A stretch of 64,000 bases of DNA, taken from contig MLAV02000004.1 of NCBI GenBank assembly GCA_001870995.2, positions 310,001 to 374,000 of the forward strand, in the 5' to 3' direction. Within the stretch, counting starts at the first letter, position 1. Every line of letters starts with the position of its first letter. The notes under the pieces are model-generated. The model did no database searches, had not been told where the DNA came from, and saw only the letters and a list, made by a program, of their open reading frames with translations. The position numbers were made by a program, and so were the translations under genes. Shown here piece after piece: positions 35,069 to 42,600 of the stretch. This DNA comes from Chitinophaga sp. CB10. Lineage in GTDB: Bacteria; Bacteroidota; Bacteroidia; Chitinophagales; Chitinophagaceae.

Positions 35069-36340
35069 TTAAATGGTCCAGGGCCCGCGCATAGGCTGGA
35101 AGATGAGATTATTGGCGCCTTCATCGTTGATGAACACCTGGTTTACGGGGTCGAACTGCAGGTTGCGGTTGAGCTGCAGGGCGATTTTGCCCATGTTTAC
35201 CAGCGTGGCGGAGCGGTGGCCATTTTCCTCGTTGAGGGCAAATTTGCGGCGGAGTTTTACGGCCTCTACGAAGTCCGTTTGCTGCGGCAGCGGATCCGGG
35301 AAGGCGGCGAGTTTCTTTTCCAGGTCCGGGATGGTGGATTTGAAGCCGGGATAGAGTTTCCCGTTAGGGCCTTCGATGTAGGCGGCTTTTTCGTCCTTGC
35401 CTTCACCGTCGAGGATGATCTGGCAGCCATCGTCGTAGGTGTAGATGATGCGGCGCCACGTGCCTACGGCGTCCGGGTGTTGCTGCGGCGCGTCCACTTC
35501 TACTTTTACGGGGCTGGTATGGTCTTTCCCGAGGAAGTACTGGATGGGGTCCAGGTAGTGTTGTCCCATATCCCCGAGGCCGCCTCCATCATAATCCCAG
35601 TAGCCGCGGAAGGTTTGGTGTACGCGGTGCTGGCTGTAAGGCTTATACGGCGCGGGGCCTAACCACATGTCGTAGTCCAGCTCCGGCGGTACGGGCATTT
35701 CAGGCAGGTTGGTTTTACCTACCCAATAGAATTTCCAGTCGAAGCCGGTGTGTTTGCTCACGGTTACTTTCAGTGGCCAGCCGAGCAGGCCGCTGTCCAC
35801 CAGCTTTTTGATCGGCTTCACGGTGGTGCCCATACCGTAGAAGTTGTCCGAAAAGCGGAACCAGGTATTGAGGCGGAAGATGCGGCCGTGTTGCTGTACC
35901 GCTTCCACGAGGCGTTTGCCTTCGCCGATGGTGGCGGTCATAGGTTTTTCACACCAGATATCTTTTCCGGCGCGGGCGGCATCGGCGGCGATGATGCCGT
36001 GCCAGTGCGGCGGGGTGGCGATATGAACGATGTCCACTTCCGGGAGGGTGATGACCTCGCGGTAGTCGGTGAAGGTTTTAACCGATTTATCTTTCAGCTG
36101 ATCCATGGCCAGTTTCAGGTGACTGCGGTCCACGTCGCAGATGGCCACCACGCGGGTGCCGGCGTAGCCGAAGTGGCCGCGCCCCATGCTGCCGGTACCG
36201 ATAACGGCTTTGGTAAGTTGATCGCTGGGTGCAAGGTATCCGCGTCCCAGCACGTGCCTGGGAACAATAGTGAAAGCTGCCAGTGCGCCAAGGGAGTTCC
36301 GGATAAAGGAGCGCCTGGAATTGCTTGTCTGTTTAGTCAT
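35069..36340 (-). CDS. Tat-exported Gfo/Idh/MocA-family oxidoreductase
   Basis: 423 residues. A Tat signal peptide has the twin Arg motif SRRSFIRN (residues 8-15) and a hydrophobic stretch. The NAD(P)-binding fold begins TKAVIGTGSMGRGHFGYAG. The family motif DIWCEKPMTATIGEGKRLVE carries the conserved EKP lysine, and DYDGGGLGDMGQHYLDPIQY carries a conserved His. Tat export implies folding with bound cofactor in the cytosol before transport. Its partner downstream is a DUF1080 protein, so oxidation at C3 of a sugar or glycoside is a reasonable inference. Substrate unknown. Confidence 0.9.
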   Translation of the reverse strand: MTKQTSNSRRSFIRNSLGALAAFTIVPRHVLGRGYLAPSDQLTKAVIGTGSMGRGHFGYAGTRVVAICDVDRSHLKLAMDQLKDKSVKTFTDYREVITLPEVDIVHIATPPHWHGIIAADAARAGKDIWCEKPMTATIGEGKRLVEAVQQHGRIFRLNTWFRFSDNFYGMGTTVKPIKKLVDSGLLGWPLKVTVSKHTGFDWKFYWVGKTNLPEMPVPPELDYDMWLGPAPYKPYSQHRVHQTFRGYWDYDGGGLGDMGQHYLDPIQYFLGKDHTSPVKVEVDAPQQHPDAVGTWRRIIYTYDDGCQIILDGEGKDEKAAYIEGPNGKLYPGFKSTIPDLEKKLAAFPDPLPQQTDFVEAVKLRRKFALNEENGHRSATLVNMGKIALQLNRNLQFDPVNQVFINDEGANNLIFQPMRGPWTI

Positions 36341-36536
36341 AAGGTGTGATTATGAGTAGATTTATTTGTTCACGTTGCTGTCCGCATGCGCAGCAGTCAA
36401 AGGTTCACTGTGGATTCAGGAATAGCGTCAAAGTTCAGTACATCTACCGGGTGCGCATGATTGTCTTGGAAAGATAGCGGGGAAAGTGGGGATTTGCAAG
36501 CCTGGGTGCGTGAAATGTGATGAACGGCGGGTGGGT
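36341..36536. other. Gene-free spacer upstream of the oxidoreductase gene
   Basis: This 196-bp stretch separates the 5' end of the oxidoreductase gene from repeat cluster B. It must contain the promoter of the two-gene operon, but I could not identify a convincing -33/-7 pair. Together with cluster B it makes a 565-bp region with no gene. Confidence 0.5.
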
Positions 36537-36903
36537 GGTTTCTCGCAAAGCGTTTTAAGGTGCAAAGCACGCAAAGGATTATGTTTTGTTTGGGTTCTCG
36601 CAAAGAGGCATAAGGTGCAAAGCACGCAAAGAGTTGTGTTATGCTTTTTTGCGCGCAAAGTTGCAAAGTATCATAAGCTGTAAATACCGAAGGTCCTTTG
36701 CAATCTTTGCACCTTAAAATCCTTTGTGAGAAACAGACACCTCACAGGCCGAAGGCCCTTAGCGTGCTTTGCACCTTATGCCTCTTTGCGAGAAACAATC
36801 CTTTGCAATCTTTGCACCTTAAAATCCTTTGCGAGAAACAGACACCGCACAGGCCGAAGGCCCTTTGCGTACTCTGCACCTTATGCCCCTTTGCGAGAAA
36901 AAA
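36537..36903. repeat. Repeat cluster B: two forward units, then a 105-bp inverted-orientation duplication
   Basis: Forward units are at 36538-36577 and 36594-36632 (TTCTCGCAAAGAGGCATAAG, then GTGCAAAGCACGCAAAG). Then come reverse-complement units arranged as a 105-bp tandem duplication: copy 1 at 36694-36798 and copy 2 at 36799-36903, each starting TCCTTTGCAATCTTTGCACC and containing ACAGGCCGAAGGCCCTT. The last unit ends 2 bp before the ROK stop codon. Forward and reverse units could fold into a large stem-loop. Confidence 0.85.
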
Positions 36904-36905
36904 AC

Positions 36906-37787
36906 CTACGCATTCACCGGTTCGCCGAACCAAACGCTGGCGGCGCCGATGATAGCGGCGGACTCGCCCAGCATGGCTATGCGGACAGGTATATGAATCT
37001 GATGCGCTGCCAGTTCCACGATCAGCGCCGGCAGGAACAGTGGGGATGCGTTGGCGATATTGCCGCCGAGTATGATGACTTCCGGGTTTTCGTCCTGCAC
37101 GAAGGGTACGAGGAATGCGGCCAGGTTAGCGGCAAATTCCTGGAAGATGCCTTTTATCCGTTCGTCCCTGGGTTCCAGCTCACATAAAGCCTTTACGTCT
37201 TTCACGGTTTGGCCGCTGATTTCCTGGTAACGTTTTACGAACCAGCGGGTGGAAATGTAATCCTCTGCAATGCTGTTTTTGAAGGGCGTACACCAGCGGT
37301 CCGCGTCCTTAGCGATGCGCCCGTCGTAGGTGGCGGATCCCAGCCCGGTGCCCAGGGTAAGGCCTATGGCGCGCTTGTATTCCCTGGCGGCGCCGCTGAA
37401 TCCTTCTCCCTGCAGGAAGCATCCTGCATCGTTGATAAACTGGATATTTTTTGGCGAGATGTTCAATTTAGCAGCCAGCAACTCTTTTACATTCAGGTTG
37501 TAGAGTGCGTCGTATTTATCCTGGTGCTGCATTTTGCTGATGCCCAGTTCATAATCAAATGGCCCCGGCATTCCGATGCCGATCACCAGGTTATCGTTGG
37601 TTGTACCGGTAGTGACCTCGCTGATAACCGCTGCCCATGCGGTAATAATATCTTCCGCTGTACCTTTGGAATCTACCCGCTCACGACGCCAGGTGTTCTC
37701 GATGATGGACCTGTTTTCCAGGTCTACTAATGCTGCCGTAATGTGCGAGCCTCCTATATCCACTCCTACAGCCATGGAATTTTTCAT
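36906..37787 (-). CDS. ROK-family sugar kinase
   Basis: 293 residues. The ATP-binding motif VGVDIGGSHITAALVD is at residues 7-22, the sugar-binding segment is GIGMPGPFDYELGI, the catalytic Asp is in FINDAGCF, and the second phosphate loop is LTLGTGLGSATYDG. The CxCGxxGCxE zinc motif of many ROK kinases is absent. ROK kinases phosphorylate glucose, GlcNAc, ManNAc and others. In Bacteroides a ROK kinase completes the Neu5Ac pathway, so GlcNAc is one candidate, but the gene is not in the sialic-acid locus. Its promoter carries a palindrome that looks like a repressor site. Confidence 0.87.
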   Translation of the reverse strand: MKNSMAVGVDIGGSHITAALVDLENRSIIENTWRRERVDSKGTAEDIITAWAAVISEVTTGTTNDNLVIGIGMPGPFDYELGISKMQHQDKYDALYNLNVKELLAAKLNISPKNIQFINDAGCFLQGEGFSGAAREYKRAIGLTLGTGLGSATYDGRIAKDADRWCTPFKNSIAEDYISTRWFVKRYQEISGQTVKDVKALCELEPRDERIKGIFQEFAANLAAFLVPFVQDENPEVIILGGNIANASPLFLPALIVELAAHQIHIPVRIAMLGESAAIIGAASVWFGEPVNA

Positions 37788-37808
37788 ATGTTAAAAAATC
37801 AGGTTAAA

Positions 37809-37826
37809 CGCTAAATCGTTTTAGCG
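37809..37826. promoter_or_regulatory. Palindromic operator-like site in the ROK gene leader
   Basis: CGCTAAATCGTTTTAGCG has perfect 7-bp arms around TCGT with a central CG, the form typical of LacI- and ROK-type repressor operators. It lies between the -7 element (37841-37834) and the ATG (37787), just downstream of the predicted transcription start. No such repressor gene is in the window. Confidence 0.55.
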
Positions 37827-37833
37827 ATGAGGA

Positions 37834-37841
37834 CAAATATA
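37834..37841 (-). promoter_or_regulatory. -7 element of the ROK gene
   Basis: TATATTTG on the minus strand is an exact TAnnTTTG match 46 nt upstream of the ATG, in a gene-free divergent region. No good -33 TTG is seen. Confidence 0.5.
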
Positions 37842-37995
37842 ATATATTTTTTTATTCAGCCATGGATTTTCTGAAGAATCTGCCATAAGCCTTTCTGGTA
37901 CTGCACAAAATCGATTTTCTAATATAGCGATTTATCCGGTCATGTTCCCGCAGGCATCAGAACTTGTATAGATGTTTTACATTTATAGTCTGTAA

Positions 37996-38382
37996 ATGTT
38001 TAGCAAAATGAGAAAGGACGCTTCTACGAATTCGCAAAATGCCAGGCAGCTACGGGGCGACTGCGGCACGGTCTATACCTTGTCGCTCATTGGCAACCGT
38101 TGGAAGCCGGTGATCCTGTGGCGGTTGCTGCAGGACAGGCAGCGTTACAGCGAGTTGAGGAAATCCATTCCGGGGATATCGGAACGGGTGTTGGTATTGC
38201 AGCTGCGCGAAATGGAGCAGGACGGGCTGATTAGCCGCTTCGTGTACCCCGAAGTGCCGCCACGCGTGGAATACGAACTGACGGAATTAGGCCGCTCCAT
38301 GGAACCAATCCTGGAAGTAATGAGCGATTGGGGCATCGAACATATGCCTGCAGTTGGTTTTGTTTCTCGCAAAGAGGCATAA
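37996..38382 (+). CDS. HxlR-family winged-helix regulator
   Basis: 128 residues. The HxlR signature is clear: GTVYTLSLIGNRWKPVILWR, YSELRKSIPGISERVLVLQL and the wing RVEYELTELGRSMEPILEVM, with a conserved Cys before the HTH (Cys23). HxlR proteins act as dimeric repressors or activators, often redox- or aldehyde-responsive. Starts at 37996 or 38008 are both possible. Oddly, the last six codons (VSRKEA) and the stop are part of an intergenic repeat unit, so the repeat has replaced or extended the native C-terminus. The convergent neighbour is a beta-hydroxyacid dehydrogenase-like gene. Confidence 0.9.
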   Translation: MFSKMRKDASTNSQNARQLRGDCGTVYTLSLIGNRWKPVILWRLLQDRQRYSELRKSIPGISERVLVLQLREMEQDGLISRFVYPEVPPRVEYELTELGRSMEPILEVMSDWGIEHMPAVGFVSRKEA

Positions 38383-38646
38383 GGAGCAAAGAACGCAAAG
38401 GGTGTTTTTCTCGCAAAGGGGCGTAAGGAGCAAAGAACGCAAAGACTTGTATAAGTTGTTTTTAAGAAATTGCTTGGCAACATGCATAAGCAATTGCTAC
38501 TTTCCACTTTTGCAACAAAAGACAAAAAACCATCCTTTACCTACTTTGTTTCTTATGCCTCTTTGCAAAAAAAATACAAAACATAATCCTTTGCGTTCTT
38601 TGCTCCTTATGCATCTCTGCGAGAAAAACCCTCTTTGCGAGAAACA
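38363..38646. repeat. Repeat cluster C: forward and inverted units between convergent genes
   Basis: Forward units at 38363-38400 and 38405-38444 (TTTCTCGCAAAGAGGCATAA, then GGAGCAAAGAACGCAAAG) face inverted units at about 38552-38567 and 38588-38646 (CCTTTGCGTTCTTTGCTCC, then TTATGCATCTCTGCGAGAAA). The arms can form a long hairpin that may act as a two-way terminator. Between them is a smaller palindrome, CTTTTGCAACAAAAG (38507-38521), and an inverted repeat AATTGCTT/AAGCAATT near 38468-38495. Confidence 0.85.
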
Positions 38647-38649
38647 AAC

Positions 38650-39534
38650 CTACTTCAGGCCCGCATCGTTCAGCGCCCCCGTTGCCAGCGCTACCCAGTC
38701 CGCATCTCTCCTGCCCTTGCTCAATACCGTCAGCAACCGCTGGTGTACCAGGTTCGCAATCGGCATCGGCGTATAGCTGTTGCGCGCCGTTTCCAGCACC
38801 AGGTCAATATCCTTCAAGCCTAAGGAGGCCTTGAACGCCGGGTTACCGGTAAACTCCCGGTTCAGTATCATAGCGCCGTAATTACGGAAGACAGGCCCGG
38901 TAAATAAAGTAGTCGTCAGCATTTCATAAGCCGCCTTCACATCCAGCCCGTTCTTCTCCGCCAGCACAAACGACTCCGCCATCAATTCCATAGCGCCGGC
39001 AATCATGAAATTACCGATCAGCTTCATCACATTCGCCTGCTGCGGCTTCGTGCCCATATCAAAAATATTCTTGGCAAAGCCATCCAGCAGCAACGTCCGG
39101 ATGCGCTCCTTAGCCGCCGCATCCCCGCTGATAGCCGCATTGCCCATCTTCGCCGCAGCCGCCTCCGGGCGCGCAAATACCGGCGAAGCAACGTAGGTAG
39201 TACCCGCCTTCTTGTGCAAGGCCGCCAGCTCACGGGCCGTATCCGGGGAAATCGTGCTCATGGAAGCATGCACCCCGCCGGCGCCCAGCGCAGCCAGGAA
39301 CTCAGGGGTGACGATTTCCCGCAGGGCCGCATCGTCGGAAACAAGGGTGAATACAATCCCTCCCTTCTCTACAGCGGCAACAGGACTGTCCACCACCACC
39401 GCGCCCAATTGCTCCAGCGGCAGGGCCTTCTCACGGGTACGGTTATATACTTTCAACTGATGACCTGCCTTCAGTAAATTTTCCGCGATAGGCAACCCCA
39501 GGTTACCTATTCCAATAAATCCAATTGTCTGCAT
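38650..39534 (-). CDS. NAD(P)-dependent beta-hydroxyacid dehydrogenase-family protein
   Basis: 294 residues. The Rossmann motif GFIGIGNLGLPIAENLLKAG is at the N-terminus. A substrate motif region HASMSTISPDTARELAALHK follows, and the catalytic-lysine region reads QQANVMKLIGNFMIAGAMELMAESFVLAE (Lys in VMKLIGN). This is the 3-hydroxyisobutyrate dehydrogenase/glyoxylate-reductase-like family. The usual DAPVSGG segment is here VASPVFARPEAA, as in imine-reductase- or GLYR-like branches. Substrate is not assignable. It converges with the HxlR gene and may be under its control. Confidence 0.88.
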   Translation of the reverse strand: MQTIGFIGIGNLGLPIAENLLKAGHQLKVYNRTREKALPLEQLGAVVVDSPVAAVEKGGIVFTLVSDDAALREIVTPEFLAALGAGGVHASMSTISPDTARELAALHKKAGTTYVASPVFARPEAAAAKMGNAAISGDAAAKERIRTLLLDGFAKNIFDMGTKPQQANVMKLIGNFMIAGAMELMAESFVLAEKNGLDVKAAYEMLTTTLFTGPVFRNYGAMILNREFTGNPAFKASLGLKDIDLVLETARNSYTPMPIANLVHQRLLTVLSKGRRDADWVALATGALNDAGLK

Positions 39535-39698
39535 AAAAAATAAGTTTACGTTGAAGTATCAAGGAGCTACAAACTCACTAGGAAAGTTAATCAATTAAGC
39601 CGAAAAATATTTTCCTTAAAAATAAAGTAACACTGCCACGGCTGCATGAAAATTACTGCTTAAATACTTACATTCAATGATCGTGCAACACCCTTACC

Positions 39699-42600
39699 AT
39701 GAAAAAATTACTGACCACTGTACTATTCCTGCTGACGTTGCAGGCATCCTATGCGCAGCAGCTTTCCAACAGTCAGACCAGCGGCCAAACCATCGCCCTC
39801 TTCAAAATTACCGACAGGGAGGCCGCAGGACTTTATTTATCCTCCCTGAAAAATGCCAGTATCAGCAATGGTATGCGCAAAGCAAAGGTCGAATACCTAC
39901 GCAATACCAACCCTTCGGACGCGCTGCTGCATACGTTTGTACGCTCCTGGAACGCGGATGCGCCTACGCCGGCGGACATACCGGCTGGCCACTACCTGCT
40001 CGTGCGCGGTGAGGGGAATATGCTGCGGTACGAGTACTACCCTGTCAAAAACGTCCGGCTGCACCTGATTAAAAACATGGATAGCTATGCCATCTCCCTG
40101 ACGGATAAAAACGACCGCGCGCTTACTACCCCGGAAGTGCAGTTCCGCGGGAAGCAACTCTCCCTGCAGCCTGAATTCCAGACCTACCCGCTGCGCCAGT
40201 CCTCCAAAAAAGGACTGGTCACAGTAAAGCACGAGGGCACGGTCAACTACTTCTACCTGCAACCCTACAAACGCTACCGCCTCTATAGCAACCAGTCATG
40301 GTTCGTACGCCAGTGGCGGCAACTGCAACGCTTCTTTGGCCCGAAGCCGGGGAAAAATAATTATAAAGGCTACCTCGTTACGGGCAAGCCAAAATATAAG
40401 CCCCGTGATACGGTGCGGCTCAAAGCCTTCCTTACGGACGCCAAGGGCAACCCGGTGAATATCCCCCTGCAGCTGAAGCTGGGAGCCGTAAACAACCGGG
40501 AAGAGGAAGATACCATTTTACAGGTGCTGCACCCCTACCGCCCCGGCGCTTATGAATATAGCTTTGTACTCACGGACGGGCTGGACCTGGACCTGGACGA
40601 GGACTACAAACTCAGCCTGGGCGCCAACTTCAAGACCAACCGCAAAAAAGAATATCTCCACGGCAGCTTTGAGTACGAGGAGTATGAACTGAGTCAGCTC
40701 ACCTTCAACGCCCGCACGGAAAAACCTGCCTATGCCCCTGGCATGCCGGTCAAATTCTTTTTGAAAGCGACGGATGAAAATAACCTGCCGGTGCTGGACG
40801 GGCGTGTAACCGTTACCGTTAATACCATATCCAGCTCCAACTACGCCACCGGCGCCACCTTCATTCCCAAAAAGCTCTGGCAGCAGGAAGTACCCCTGGA
40901 ACAAACGGGGGAAACAGTGGTAATAGTACCGGACAGCATCTTTCCCGATGCGGACCTTCAATGCAGTGTAACCTGTGAACTGAACAGCAGCAGTAATGAC
41001 CATAAAACCGAAAGCTTTTCCTTCTCCCGCCAGAAAACCGTTACCGATATCAGGTTTGAGCGGGTGGCCGACTCCATCCGTATCACCTGCCTGGAAAGCG
41101 GGCTGCCGGCGGCCGTACCGGCAAGGGTAATTTTCTATAATGCGGGTAAAGACAGCATAGGCCAGGCTGCGCTTACTTTGCCGGCCACCATTCCCGCCTC
41201 TCCCTATGTAGCCCGTTATACTGCCGTAACCGGCCATTACCGGAAGTCGTACGACATCAGCAGCAGCATGGCGGAAATTTCCTTTACCGGCTATCGCCGG
41301 CATGATTCCATTTTCGCCAACCTGGACAATCCCTATAAAATACCCGTGTGGTACAAGATTTATGCGGACAAGCAGCTGATCCGCTCCGGCAAAGCTACGC
41401 AGCTGCAGTGGGCCGATAAAGCCGCCGGCAGCGCTACCTACTCCCTGTGGATGGCTTACGTGTATGGAGATGTCAGCGCCGGCTCAGGGCAATATGTGTA
41501 TTACCTCCCTTCCACCCTGGATGTAAAAATCCATGCGCCGGAAACCATCCAGCCGGGCGCTACTGCCCGTATAACCGTGGCCGTTACCGATAACAAGGAG
41601 CAGCCCGTGGCGGATGCGGATGTTACTGCCTATGCGCATACCTCCAAATTTAATGCTGGCGATCCGGAAGTGCCTTACCTGGACAGGCTCCATGTAGCGT
41701 CGCCCAAATTAACGCCTGACGCAGGCATAGCCACCCGGGAGAAATTGGTGCAAACAGGCCCGTTGAACTGGAGCCGCTGGAAGACCTTACTGGGGCTGGA
41801 TACCATGCCCTTCTACCGCTTCTTCCACCCCGAGGGGCTGCTCTATAACTTTGAACCTGCCGTTCATGGGATTACCCAAATCGCCCCTTTTGCCGTAAAG
41901 GATGGCAAGCCGCAACTGGTACAACTGGTATGGATAAACGATCAGTTAAAGTACGTAAACGGCCGGTTTACCGATAACACCTACAGCTTCCGGATTATGC
42001 CCGGCAAGCAGTCCATCCGGATGGTAACAGCGGAATACGAGATCGTTGCAGACTCCGTATATGCGCCGGCCGGCATGAAGACCTTTGTCAGCATTCCGGT
42101 CGATAAACCGGGGCCCGGCGTGAAAGTCATGCCCCGCAGGAAGCCTTATTTTACGGACGCCGAAAAAGCGCTGCTGGGCAGCAAGCTGCTGTTGTTAAAG
42201 CCTGCGGCGGTATCTATGCCGCAGTATGTCAACAACAATGGCCTGATCTTTCCGTTTACGTATAGCTATTACTCACCCGCAATCATTGGCCCCGTAGCCC
42301 CTGCGCGGACCTATTATTTTGGCAGTCCGCTGCTGCGCCAGCACTTCACGCCCGAAACGGGTTATGCCTACAGCATTTCCAAAGGGCTCATCAAGCAGGA
42401 GAAACTGAATATCGTCGATAAGTATTTTAGCGACAAGCTCAGCGGCGGTGACGATACCAAATTCCGCCTCGGCGATCATGTGCTGACCGCTACGGATATG
42501 GACAGCCTGTACAATGACCAGCTGGAATCCGTTGCGGTTACCCTCAGGCAAAACGGCGACAATAAGGCGCTGCTGAAATGCTATTTTCCTGACAGCGTAC

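Noticed and set aside
36742..36952. Frames on both strands with repeated SFARN/RHKVQSTQRAF-like peptides
   Set aside because: Translations of repeat cluster B, not genes.
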